NCBI GenBank assembly: GCA_965219875.1
Contig: CBDCOW010000005.1
Coordinates: 380,411 to 444,410 of the forward strand
Reading direction: 5' to 3'
Origin: DAOUKH01 sp965219875
GTDB taxonomy: Bacteria > Chloroflexota > Dehalococcoidia > SHYB01
DNA length: 64,000 bases
Position numbers and translations under genes: made by a program. Each line of letters begins with the position of its first letter. Position 1 is the first letter of the stretch. The notes below the pieces were generated by a model. The model was not told the origin of the DNA. It saw only the letters and a program-made list of their open reading frames with translations, and made no database searches. Of the stretch, positions 28,885-36,967 are shown piece by piece.

Positions 28885-30198
28885 TTAGATCCCGTACGCC
28901 CGCCTGAGCGCCTGCATCGTGTGCTCCGGGCGGCGTCCCGCTCCCTGATGGATCTGCTCCGCCGCCAACGGGCAATCGGAGACGAAGAGGTCGGCCTCCG
29001 CGTCGTTCATGTCGTCGAAGAGCCGCTTGCCGTAGCGCAGCGACACCTCGTGCGAGTCCTTCTTCATCCCCCACGTGCCGTCGTGGTGCGAGCACCGGTC
29101 GACGACCTCGACCTCCGTGTCCGGCACCAGCCGCATGAGGTCGGCGCCCTTGTTGCCGATGAACTGCATCCGCAGGTGGCACGGGGCGTGGTAGACGACC
29201 TTGCCGAGCTTCGATTGGAAGCCGGTGTCGATCTCGCCGGCGGTCCTCAGCTTCCATAGGTATTCGGAGACGTCGAAGGTGTGCGCGGCGACGCGGCGCG
29301 TCTCCGCGCCCTCGCGGAGCTGGGGCCAGTCGCGCCGCAGCATCATGCCGCACGACGGCCCCGGCGTGACGATGTCGTAGCCGTCGTCGATGGCCCGCAG
29401 GAGCTCGGGGAGGTTGGCGTCGATCTTCCGTTGGACGCCGCCCTCGACCCCCGCGTCCATGAAGGGCATGCCGCAGCACTGCTGCTTGGGGACCATCACC
29501 TCGATGTTGTTGTGGGTGAAGACCTCGGCGCACGCGATGGCGGCGTCCGCGCCCCAATAGTTCAGGTAGCACGTGTAGAAGAGGGCCGCCTTGCGCGTGG
29601 GCCTATCGAGCTTGGCGTGGAGCCGCTCCCGGTTCTTCCCGAACCACGAGGCGAAGGTCTGGGAGGAGAAGATCGGCAGCGCCGCCTTGCGGTGGACGCC
29701 CATCGTCTTCTCGGCGGCGAAGCGCAGCGGGGCGATCCGGTTGGCGGCATTCGCCAGCGGCGCCGTCTTCGACCCCATCCCGCCGAGGCGGTCGGTGTCG
29801 GCGAGGAGGCGGTCGGCGAGGCCCACGCCCTCCTTGCGCGCGTTGACGAAGTTGGCGCGGAGGAAGAGGGCCGGCACGTCGAGGTTGTAGTCGTGCGGCT
29901 CGGTGTAGGGGCAGCGGAGGTAGCAGAGCTGGCACTGGTAGCACTGCGCCTCGACGGGGCGCAGCGCCTCGCGGGTGAGGGGCAGGCCGCCGGCGTCCTC
30001 GGCCGCGTCGGTCGCCTCGAAGAGGGTGGGAAAGGCCGGGCAAAAGTTGAAGCACAGCCGACAGCCGTGGCAGACGTCGAACTGGCGCTGCTGGTCGTCG
30101 AGCAAGGCCGACTCGTCCCAGAATTGCGCCGTGTGCACCGCCAGCTTGTTCACGCGCGCCGGACCGTCTTGCGGCGTGTTCGATTCGTTCGCGGTCAC
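28885..30198 (-). CDS. GlpC/HdrD-like Fe-S oxidoreductase (CCG domains)
   Basis: The 437-residue protein has two [4Fe-4S] motifs (CHGCRLCFNFCP about 43-54 and CYQCQLCYLRCP about 87-98), followed by two cysteine-rich domains. The first is canonical, with the CCG pair in QQCCGMPFMDAG (about 246). In the second the expected CCG reads CSHHDG near residue 368, so its cluster site is altered. Such proteins pass electrons to quinone or disulfide partners. The rubrerythrin upstream and DUF3501 downstream on the same strand make a conserved trio. A hairpin terminator (30219-30244) lies between it and rubrerythrin. Confidence 0.9.
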   Translation of the reverse strand: MTANESNTPQDGPARVNKLAVHTAQFWDESALLDDQQRQFDVCHGCRLCFNFCPAFPTLFEATDAAEDAGGLPLTREALRPVEAQCYQCQLCYLRCPYTEPHDYNLDVPALFLRANFVNARKEGVGLADRLLADTDRLGGMGSKTAPLANAANRIAPLRFAAEKTMGVHRKAALPIFSSQTFASWFGKNRERLHAKLDRPTRKAALFYTCYLNYWGADAAIACAEVFTHNNIEVMVPKQQCCGMPFMDAGVEGGVQRKIDANLPELLRAIDDGYDIVTPGPSCGMMLRRDWPQLREGAETRRVAAHTFDVSEYLWKLRTAGEIDTGFQSKLGKVVYHAPCHLRMQFIGNKGADLMRLVPDTEVEVVDRCSHHDGTWGMKKDSHEVSLRYGKRLFDDMNDAEADLFVSDCPLAAEQIHQGAGRRPEHTMQALRRAYGI

Positions 30199-30218
30199 GC
30201 TACCCCCAGGCAGGCAAA

Positions 30219-30244
30219 CGCCCCGAAGGCAGGCCTTCGGGGCG
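30219..30244 (-). terminator. Hairpin terminator or attenuator after rubrerythrin
   Basis: A perfect 11-bp stem (CGCCCCGAAGG, 30219-30229, with CCTTCGGGGCG, 30234-30244) and a 4-nt loop, followed by TTTG on the minus strand. It lies 40 bp after the rubrerythrin stop and 21 bp before the Fe-S gene start, so it may lower read-through within the cluster. Confidence 0.65.
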
Positions 30245-30283
30245 TCTTACGATTGGTCTCCGCATCGTTTGCGGGGACGCCGG

Positions 30284-30730
<447 letters not shown>

Positions 30731-30859
30731 AGGGGTGTGCCTCCTACCTTTGGCTCTCGATGGGATAGATTTCGGACGGGTGAATTATGGTGAACCTCCC
30801 CCCGAAATGCAACCGCGCCGGCCCAGCAGCCTCGGCGCTGCGGGGTGCCCGGAACGAAA

Positions 30860-30883
30860 AGAGACCCCGCGGTCGGGGCCTCT
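30860..30883 (-). terminator. Rho-independent terminator for the 31.6-30.9 kb operon
   Basis: A 10-bp stem with one G-U pair (AGAGGCCCCG and CGGGGTCTCT, read on the minus strand), loop ACCG, followed by TTTTCG. It lies 39 bp after the small membrane protein gene. Nothing else is visible in the 191-bp gap to rubrerythrin. Confidence 0.75.
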
Positions 30884-30921
30884 TCCCACTATCGTATTTG
30901 TTGACCTGAGAGCGCCGCGCG

Positions 30922-31113
30922 CTAGGAGACGACCGCCGCGATCCGTATCCCGATGATCGCCGCGCCCGTGAGCAGAACCCCGGCGACGACGGTCTTGTGG
31001 GGCGACTCGAGGAACGTCTTGCCGTTGATGACGGTGATGCCGGCGATGAAGGAAAGCAACGCCACGATCGGCTTGCCGATGGGCGATTCAATGAAACCTT
31101 CAATGCTGTTCAT
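30922..31113 (-). CDS. Small two-helix membrane protein, 63 aa
   Basis: The protein consists of a short polar start (MNSIEGFIESP) and two hydrophobic segments (about 15-32 and 42-61). The start at 31113 has GGGGAGG (31120-31126 on the minus strand), 13 bp after the stop of the preceding membrane protein, and a good terminator follows. Spacing, ribosome site and terminator support a real gene. I recognise no family. It may be a small partner of the 31127-31630 protein. Confidence 0.65.
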   Translation of the reverse strand: MNSIEGFIESPIGKPIVALLSFIAGITVINGKTFLESPHKTVVAGVLLTGAAIIGIRIAAVVS

Positions 31114-31126
31114 GGTTGGGCCTCCC

Positions 31127-31630
31127 CTAGTTCCACAGCGCGGGCAGGTGAATCGCCGCGGCCATGAAGAAGATCATCGGGACCGAGAGCATCGTGTTGG
31201 TGCGCGACGCCAGCAGCGTCTTCCGCGCCCACGACGGATCGGGCGCCTCGCCAGCGACCGCCGCCGCGATGACCTTCTTCTGGTTCGGCCAGATGATGAA
31301 CCAGACGTTGCCCGCCATGATGAGTCCCATCACGGCGCCGATGGCGACCGAGTAGAAGCGCGTCGTCTCGAAGTAGTTATGGTCCTGTACGCCCTTCCCG
31401 ATGATGAACCCGAGCCCGAAGAGGACGGTGAAGAAGGCCGCCCAGCGGAACAGGAACAGCACCTGGGGCACCAGAACCTGTATGGCGTTCGTGCGCGCCG
31501 CGGGATCCATCTTGGCGAAGAAAGGCACCTGCGCGAAGTTGAGGTAGTAGAGAATACCGATCCACGTGATTCCGGCGACGATGTGCCCAACGCGATCCAG
31601 GTCGAAGTAAATCTCCCAGAAGAGATCCAT
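31127..31630 (-). CDS. Urate-oxidase N-domain (PuuD)-like membrane protein
   Basis: The 167-residue protein has four hydrophobic segments (about 12-32, 55-80, 92-115 and 143-163) and matches the membrane domain of PuuD-type urate hydroxylase: the start FDLDRVGHIVAGITWIGILY with conserved His, GVQDHNYFETTRFYSVAIG and GNVWFIIWPNQKKVI. PuuD proper adds a C-terminal cytochrome c; that part is missing here, so the protein is a stand-alone heme-type membrane domain and a urate role is doubtful. GGGGGAG precedes the ATG. The promoter is at 31693-31721, and the gene is followed by a small membrane protein. Confidence 0.75.
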   Translation of the reverse strand: MDLFWEIYFDLDRVGHIVAGITWIGILYYLNFAQVPFFAKMDPAARTNAIQVLVPQVLFLFRWAAFFTVLFGLGFIIGKGVQDHNYFETTRFYSVAIGAVMGLIMAGNVWFIIWPNQKKVIAAAVAGEAPDPSWARKTLLASRTNTMLSVPMIFFMAAAIHLPALWN

Positions 31631-31692
31631 AGGCTCCCCCTTTCCGGTTGTCTGCCGCTACCGACTACGGAAGGCCGCTTCAGGTGTGCCGC

Positions 31693-31721
31693 ATAATGCC
31701 GACCGTCCGCGTTATTGTCAA
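31693..31721 (-). promoter_or_regulatory. Promoter of the PuuD-like operon
   Basis: On the minus strand: perfect TTGACA (31721-31716), a 17-bp spacer and CATTAT (31698-31693, four of six). The start site would be near 31686, leaving a leader of about 55 nt. Confidence 0.65.
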
Positions 31722-31741
31722 GCCGCGACGCGGCCCGGCGG

Positions 31742-32143
31742 TCAGCGAACGACGATCTCGCCGATCATCCCCGCCGCCTCGTGCGCGGGCACGGTGCAGA
31801 TGAGCCGGTAAGTCCCCGCGCGGTCGAACGTGAACTGTTCCGTAGCCCGTTCTCCTCCGTCCACGTCCCAGTGTATGTCGAGATCTTCCACCGTGAAGTC
31901 GTGCTCGATGTCCTTTGAGAAGAGATCGAACTCGACGGTCTCCCCGACCGAGAATTCGAGGTCCTCGGGTATGAAGTCGAACGACGTCATCTCGACGTAG
32001 ATTCGCGTGATCTCGCCGCCGGGGGTCGCCGTGGGGCGCGGCGGCGTGGGGGTGGCCGACTCGCCGGAGCACGCGGTGAGCACCAACGCGGCGGCGAGAG
32101 CGGCAAGCGGCACGAGCAATCGGAAGCGTGGGAATCGAGGCAT
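31742..32143 (-). CDS. Cupredoxin-domain lipoprotein 2
   Basis: The 133-residue exported lipoprotein has a signal peptide with lipobox (VLTAC, Cys 25), a short Thr/Pro linker (ESATPTPPRPTATPGG) and one cupredoxin domain. The type-1 copper ligands are all present: His in IEHDFTV (about 82) and Cys, His and Met in CTVPAHEAAGM (about 115-125). It is paralogous in layout to the lipoprotein at 7737-8117 but has a linker. Likely role: copper-based electron transfer at the outer face of the membrane. The gene is monocistronic or the last of its strand here. Confidence 0.85.
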   Translation of the reverse strand: MPRFPRFRLLVPLAALAAALVLTACSGESATPTPPRPTATPGGEITRIYVEMTSFDFIPEDLEFSVGETVEFDLFSKDIEHDFTVEDLDIHWDVDGGERATEQFTFDRAGTYRLICTVPAHEAAGMIGEIVVR

Positions 32144-32232
32144 GGAAGTTGCGGGCTCCTTGGTCTAGCCGGAGGTCCGGAATTCGTCGCGCCATTCAGA
32201 ATACACCCGCCCGTCATCCCGACGGGAGCCGC

Positions 32233-33528
32233 TTACACCACGCCGGCCTCCCGCAGGCGCTCGAGATCGCCATCGGTGACGCCGATCTCGCCAAACACCT
32301 CGGCGTTGTGCTCGCCGATCAGGGGCGCGGCCCGCGCGTACTCGATCGGCGTTTCGCTCATCTTTATGTACGGGCCGGGGACGGCGAAGGACGCGTCCAT
32401 GCCGGGCTGGTCGACCTCTTGCCAGAACTCGCGGAAGGCGAGGTGCTCGTTCTCTAGCAAGTCCTTCATGTTGTTCACCGGCGCGAGCAAGATCTTGTCG
32501 CTCACCGCGTGGGCGTAGATCTCCGCCTTCGTCTTGGAGGCGAAGAAGGCGGCGAACTCGGCCTGGCATCGCTCGAAGTCGCGGGCCAACGGGCCGCCGA
32601 CGGTCATGATCTTGTAGTAGTCCAGGGTGCGCCAGTCCTGCGACTTCAGGAAGTCCGACGCCTTGCCCTCCGCGTCCATCCAGCGGGTCAGCGCTTCTGT
32701 CGACCGCCAGGCGACGTTGCCGCCCGACACGGTGCCGGCGATGTAGCCGTCGAGCGTGGGGAAGACGTCGCGCACGGTGAGGTCCTCGAATTTCTTCGTC
32801 CCGCCGCCCCGCTCGATGTTGACGCCCATGAGCACCGAGTTCGACGCGGCGTTCATCAGCACCCGGACCACCGCGGCTTGAATCGAGATGTCCACGTGCT
32901 GGCCCTCGCCGGTGGCGTGGCGGGCGAAGAGTGCGATGAGCGAGCCCGCCGCTCCCTGCGCGCCGCCCTGGTGCTCCGCCTGCGGGACGGAAACCCGCGC
33001 CGGGGGACGGTCGCCGTCGCCGCAGACGTAGAGGGCGCCGCCCATGGCCCACAGCGCCATGTCGGTGGTCTTGTACCGGGCGTAGGGCCCGGATTGACCG
33101 AAGGGCGTGATCGAGGTGTAAATGATCCCCGGGTTGAGCGCGCTCATCTGCTCGTAGCCGAGGCCGAGGTCGCGCATCGTCCCCGGCGTCGACGATTCGA
33201 GGATGAAGTCGGACGTGGCGGCGAGGCGGGTGAAGAGGTCCTGCCCTTCGGGCCGTTCGAGGTCGAGGGTCACGCCGCGCTTGTTGAGGTTGTAGGCCGT
33301 CCAGTAGAGGCTGCGCTCGGGGTGGGGCTCGTCCTGGTAGAAGGGGCCGCGGTTGCGGGTCGGGCTGCCGCCGGGGGGCTCGACTCTGATGACGTCGGCG
33401 CCCATGTCGCTGAGGAGGCGTCCCGCCCAGTTGACTCCGCCCTCGGTGAGGTCGAGGACGCGGTAGGGAGCGAGCGGCGAGTCGGGGCGGCCCGGCGGCG
33501 CGGCTTGGGAGTCGGTGGGGTGGGTCAT
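32233..33528 (-). CDS. CaiB/BaiF class III CoA transferase, copy 4
   Basis: The start is placed at ATG 33528 (MTHPTDSQAAPP), just before the family N-terminus (YRVLDLTEGGVNWAGRLLSD). The frame is open to 33690, but that extension runs into intergenic repeat sequence. The 431 residues include GADVIRVEPPGG, NLNKRGVTLDLERPEG and a long C-terminal half. It is only distantly related to the three copies at 5-9 kb, and Glu/Asp active-site placement differs. It would move CoA between acyl groups; the substrate is unknown. A TAAGAAT on the minus strand near 33560 is a possible -10. Confidence 0.87.
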   Translation of the reverse strand: MTHPTDSQAAPPGRPDSPLAPYRVLDLTEGGVNWAGRLLSDMGADVIRVEPPGGSPTRNRGPFYQDEPHPERSLYWTAYNLNKRGVTLDLERPEGQDLFTRLAATSDFILESSTPGTMRDLGLGYEQMSALNPGIIYTSITPFGQSGPYARYKTTDMALWAMGGALYVCGDGDRPPARVSVPQAEHQGGAQGAAGSLIALFARHATGEGQHVDISIQAAVVRVLMNAASNSVLMGVNIERGGGTKKFEDLTVRDVFPTLDGYIAGTVSGGNVAWRSTEALTRWMDAEGKASDFLKSQDWRTLDYYKIMTVGGPLARDFERCQAEFAAFFASKTKAEIYAHAVSDKILLAPVNNMKDLLENEHLAFREFWQEVDQPGMDASFAVPGPYIKMSETPIEYARAAPLIGEHNAEVFGEIGVTDGDLERLREAGVV

Positions 33529-34805
33529 CGAAGGGCCCTCCGGCGTGGCCGGATTCTTAGGGACGGGGCAACCGGTGTCAAGGAGTGGCGGATGAGGCCC
33601 CTCTCCCCCGGCTCTCGCAGCACCCGGGGTGACTGACCACGAAGGTGGCGGGCTTCGATAACCCGTGGTGGTTGCGAGGGGGCCCCTCATCTCAATCTTC
33701 TCCCGTTGGGAGACCTTTGCGTAACCCGGCGGGCGGGCTTCAGCAAGGTCGCGCAGCCCCCGCCTCCCCCGCCCTCTCTCAATCTCCCCCAGAGGGGGAG
33801 AGGTTTAAGTGAATGCCACCTCCGCTCCCCCCGCCAGGACCCTAGTCGGTTTTGCAAAGGTCTCCGTGGGGAGAAGAGGCAAGACCTCCCGGCCCCACCC
33901 ATGCTTGAGCCTGCGGGCGGGTTACGCAAAGGTCTCCGGGAGGGAGGGCGCCCACAAGGGACGCCCCTACGGGATGCGCCGTTACCCGGCGGGGGTTATG
34001 CAAAGCCTTCCAGAGGGCGCGATTGGCTGGCGGAAGGCGCACCGGGGCCAAGGGGGCGATCCCGTTTTAAAGAGTGAGGAGGAGCGGCGGGCGCGCCGGA
34101 GGTGGCGGGCCGGCCCCACAGGCCCGGCGGGATCAGTTGGCCGAGCTTGCTCTCCCCGTCTCTCTTTCCAACTCCCGCCGCCACCTGGAGAGGATGGCGT
34201 CAAAGAGTTCTTCAAGGCATTCGCCGAAAGCCGGCTTGGCCTCGCACAAGCGCCGACAGGGTGTCTCGTCGTCGAACCCGGAGACACGGGCGGCTCGACG
34301 TCTGGCGCTCAGTGTGCCTACGCGCAAGAACTCCCGGAGACGGCCGTGTTTCCACCGGCTCGGGGGAAGGTTCCGTGGCTTGTTGCACGCGCCCATGGCC
34401 AACCGGCGACCCTCGAGAGGAAGGGCCGTGGGTGGCTGGCCGGCACCGCTGGGCTGGGTGTGCATGGAACCATGGTAGGGGGCGAATGCAGGGATAGGGA
34501 AGGGGCGGATGTCGCGGCCCTCTTACAGTCTCTCCAAAGGACAGAGAGGCAGTCTCTCCAAAGGGAGACTTTTGCGCAACCGGGCTGACTGGCGCGAGGG
34601 TGGCGGGCTTCGATGGCCCGTTGGTGGTTGAAAGGGTGCCCCTCATCTCAATCTTCTCCCGTGGGGAGAAGAGGCAAGACCTCCCGGTCCCACCCCTGCC
34701 TGCCCGAGGGCGGTTGTGCAAAGGTCTCAAAGGGCAGAGGGGTCAGCGGCAAGGATGTTTGCGGCGGGTTCCGCCGGGGGGACGCCTCGGCGCATAATGC
34801 GGGCT
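33529..34805. repeat. Intergenic region filled with GC-rich repeat modules
   Basis: This 1.3-kb gap holds two copies of the CTCATCTCAATCTTCTCCCG core (about 33687 and 34641). It also has two CCCAGAGGG-type hairpins near 33790, a CCCACAAGGGACGCCCCTACGG module near 33950 and several GCAAAGGTCTCC fragments. Short open frames on both strands exist, but none has a ribosome site or recognisable family sequence. A stretch at 34150-34500 has no repeat module and could be an old gene remnant. Confidence 0.75.
34793..34798 (+). promoter_or_regulatory. -10 box of a probably leaderless promoter
   Basis: CATAAT ends 7 nt before the ATG at 34806, with no Shine-Dalgarno sequence between. Transcription should begin at or next to the start codon. 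Confidence 0.5.
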
Positions 34806-35840
34806 ATGTCCGGCGAACCTGTCGAAGTCGTCATCGCCACCAGCCTTACCGACGACCTGATCGAGCGTATCGAGCGGGTCGACGCGCGAGTGCGCGTCGC
34901 CGACGCGGCGGCGAAGCTCTTCGAGGAACTGCCCTCCGCGCTGCGCCCCGGGCAGCGGCCCGCGCCCGACCGGAGCGGCGGGCGCTCCCTCGACGCGCTG
35001 CTGTCGCGATCAGAGGTCTTGCTCGCCGCCCGCCGGCTGCCCGCCGACATCGGACGCCGCTCGCCCAACCTGCGCTGGATACAGCTACCGCTTGCGGGGT
35101 CCGAGTGGGCGCGCGGGCTCGACGTGTGGAGCGACCCAAACGTTGCCATCACCAGCGGCGCGGGGATCAGCGCCGGCCCCGTCGCCGAGTGGGTCTTGAC
35201 GCAGATGCTGACCCTGGCCAAGCAAGTCGGGCGTATGGTCCGAGGCCAACGGGCGCGCCAGTGGGACCGCTTCGACCTGGCCCAGCTCCGGGGCGCGACC
35301 ATCGGGATCGTGGGGTTCGGGGCCATAGGGCGGGAGACGGCGCGCCTCGCCGCCGCCTTCGGCATGCGCGTGCTGGCGGTCAAGCGCAACCTCGCGGACG
35401 CCGGCCTCGTCGGCGCCGAGGTCGAGGTACTGCCGCCGTCCGCCCTCGACCACGTGCTGCGCGAGGCCGACTTCCTCGTCCTCGCCGCGCCCTCGACACC
35501 GGAGACGCGGGGCATGATCGGCGCCCGCGAGCTCGGCCTTATGAAGCCGACGTCTTACTTCATCAACCCGGCGCGCGGCGACCTCATAGACGAAGCGGCG
35601 CTGCTCGCGGCGCTGGCGGAGCGGCGCATCGAGGGCGCCGCCCTCGACGTCCTCCAGAGCGAGCCGCCCCCGGCCGACAGCCCCTGGTGGGAGGTCGACA
35701 ACGCCTTGGTCACCGCCCACGTCGCCGGGCTCTCCGAGGGCTACGACGCCGCTGTCGTCGATCTCTTCCTCGACAATCTCGCGCGCTACCTCGCGGGCGA
35801 GCCGCTGGGCAACGTCGTGGACCGCGCGCGGGCGTATTAG
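34806..35840 (+). CDS. D-2-hydroxyacid dehydrogenase (NAD-binding)
   Basis: The 344-residue protein has the D-isomer 2-hydroxyacid dehydrogenase layout. A split substrate domain brackets a Rossmann domain with GIVGFGAIGRETARLA (about 165-180). The ARELGLMKPTSYFINPARGD strand follows (about 240-259), then Glu in EGAALDVLQSEP (about 277-288) and His in VTAHVAGLSEG (about 303), which complete the Arg-Glu-His active site. It reduces 2-keto acids with NAD(P)H. The ATG at 34806 is chosen because a -10 box lies 7 nt upstream; the frame is open from 34716. Substrate unknown. Confidence 0.9.
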   Translation: MSGEPVEVVIATSLTDDLIERIERVDARVRVADAAAKLFEELPSALRPGQRPAPDRSGGRSLDALLSRSEVLLAARRLPADIGRRSPNLRWIQLPLAGSEWARGLDVWSDPNVAITSGAGISAGPVAEWVLTQMLTLAKQVGRMVRGQRARQWDRFDLAQLRGATIGIVGFGAIGRETARLAAAFGMRVLAVKRNLADAGLVGAEVEVLPPSALDHVLREADFLVLAAPSTPETRGMIGARELGLMKPTSYFINPARGDLIDEAALLAALAERRIEGAALDVLQSEPPPADSPWWEVDNALVTAHVAGLSEGYDAAVVDLFLDNLARYLAGEPLGNVVDRARAY

Positions 35841-35850
35841 GGGGCGGGAA

Positions 35851-35881
35851 CGTGGACGCCGAACCCCCCGCTTCCAAGAAT
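35851..35881. repeat. Left copy of a 31-bp direct repeat flanking the regulator cassette
   Basis: 28 of 31 bases match the right copy at 36931-36961, which is the moeA promoter. This left copy has AAGAAT in place of the -10 TAGAAT and is followed by no gene on the plus strand, so it looks like a displaced promoter copy. Confidence 0.7.
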
Positions 35882-35898
35882 GGGGTGTGAGGCGGCGG

Positions 35899-36210
35899 TT
35901 ACCGCAGGGGAACCTTGAGCGCGCGTTCTAGGTTCGAGAGATACTCGGTGTACGCGCGGCGACCCTCTGGAGTGGCCTGCACCCACGTGCGTGGCTTGGC
36001 GTTGACAAACTCTTTGGTGGTGGCCACGTATCCGGCCTCTTCAAGCTTGCGCAAGTGAATCGTGAGGTTGCCCCCGGTCAAGCCCAACGTCCTCTGGATG
36101 AAACCATACGCCACCCGGTCCGACCCGGACTGGGACGCCAGGAGGGTCACAATGCGCAGCCGCGTCGACTGGTGGATGGTCTCGTTGAAGACGATGGGAT
36201 CGTCGCTCAT
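35899..36210 (-). CDS. Winged-helix transcriptional regulator (MarR/ArsR-like, HTH_34)
   Basis: The 103-residue DNA-binding protein has NETIHQSTRLRIVTLL at the start and GFIQRTLGLTGGNLTIHLRK as helix-turn-helix (about 36-55), then the wing with RTWVQATPEGRRAY. It has no effector domain. The ATG at 36210 overlaps the stop of the membrane-protein gene (ATGA). This pairing of a small winged-helix protein with a polytopic membrane protein is common, and the regulator usually controls the pair. A palindrome at 36873-36887 in front of the operon is its likely site. Confidence 0.85.
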   Translation of the reverse strand: MSDDPIVFNETIHQSTRLRIVTLLASQSGSDRVAYGFIQRTLGLTGGNLTIHLRKLEEAGYVATTKEFVNAKPRTWVQATPEGRRAYTEYLSNLERALKVPLR

Positions 36211-36842
36211 GCAACACCGCCCTTTCGGAACCAGCCCCATGCCACGGCAACAACGGCCAGGATGAGGAGCGCCGACACCAGGGGAGCAGCGTCGCCGGCG
36301 AAGTGGGAGGGAATGTAGAACGCCGCGGCGATGCCCAGTCCCACGAGAGCAATCGCCATATGATGCATGATGCCGAAGAGGATGTACCCCAGCGCCACAA
36401 TGCCGACCGCAACGCCGGCGATGGCCCGGCCGTCGGCCTCCTCCGTCCACATCCCCGAGGCTACAGGAATCAAGGAAGCGGCTGCCACCACTGAGAGCCA
36501 GAAGAGGAGTACCCGCAGCCCTGCGCCGGTGGCGGTGGCGCCCGTAGCATTCTGGCGGCTGGCTCTATGCCCAATGAGGGAGCTTCCTACCATGCCTACG
36601 ACGCCCAGTGCGCCCCACAGGGCGCCGGGAAACCACGGGTGGTCCTCGGCGAACGTGGGCGCCAGCGACCCCACGGCGTACTGCGAAAGGTACCCCACGG
36701 CCACGATTGCCCCCCACATCAACATGATGGACTGCCATCCCGCTACGTACATCGAGCTTCTAGATCTGTCCAAAGTCGCCTGTATGGACTCCCAACCCTC
36801 TTCAGGTGTAATCCTCTGTCTCTCGTCTTCCTGGCCCTGCAT
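36207..36842 (-). CDS. Polytopic membrane protein paired with the winged-helix regulator
   Basis: The 211-residue protein has a charged cytosolic start (residues 1-30) and about six hydrophobic helices, grouped in pairs from residue 36 to 205. I recognise no enzymatic motif. Met/His-rich FGIMHHMAIAL near residue 163 stands out inside a helix. A strong AAGGAGGG precedes the ATG. It is first in the two-gene operon. The cassette 35.9-36.9 kb is framed by a direct repeat and is less GC-rich than the flanks, which suggests it was inserted between the dehydrogenase and moeA. Confidence 0.75.
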   Translation of the reverse strand: MQGQEDERQRITPEEGWESIQATLDRSRSSMYVAGWQSIMLMWGAIVAVGYLSQYAVGSLAPTFAEDHPWFPGALWGALGVVGMVGSSLIGHRASRQNATGATATGAGLRVLLFWLSVVAAASLIPVASGMWTEEADGRAIAGVAVGIVALGYILFGIMHHMAIALVGLGIAAAFYIPSHFAGDAAPLVSALLILAVVAVAWGWFRKGGVA

Positions 36843-36872
36843 GTCACCCTCCTTGTTGCGTATCGCAAAGTA

Positions 36873-36900
36873 GTTTGTATCACAAACATATGAATGTCAA
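36873..36900 (-). promoter_or_regulatory. Promoter and palindromic operator of the regulator cassette
   Basis: On the minus strand TTGACA (36900-36895) is the -35. The -10 region coincides with a perfect 6-3-6 palindrome, GTTTGT, ATC, ACAAAC (36873-36887). A site over the -10 is where a winged-helix autorepressor would bind. The -10 itself (TACAAA) is at a short 15-bp spacing, so the promoter is tentative. Confidence 0.5.
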
Positions 36901-36930
36901 GCATTCGGAATACCGAGTGGGAGGCGGGGG

Positions 36931-36961
36931 CGTGGACGCCGAACCCCACCCTTCCTAGAAT
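36931..36961 (+). promoter_or_regulatory. moeA promoter, leaderless, and right copy of the 31-bp repeat
   Basis: TGGACG (36933-36938, four of six), a 17-bp spacer and TAGAAT (36956-36961) lie six nt before ATG 36968 with no ribosome site, so the mRNA probably starts at the ATG. Most of this segment is duplicated at 35851-35881. Confidence 0.6.
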
Positions 36962-36967
36962 TGCGCC

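Noticed and set aside
33690..34800. Several 60-260-codon frames on both strands in the repeat region
   Set aside because: They are translations of repeat modules, rich in Arg, Gly and Pro, without ribosome sites or family similarity.
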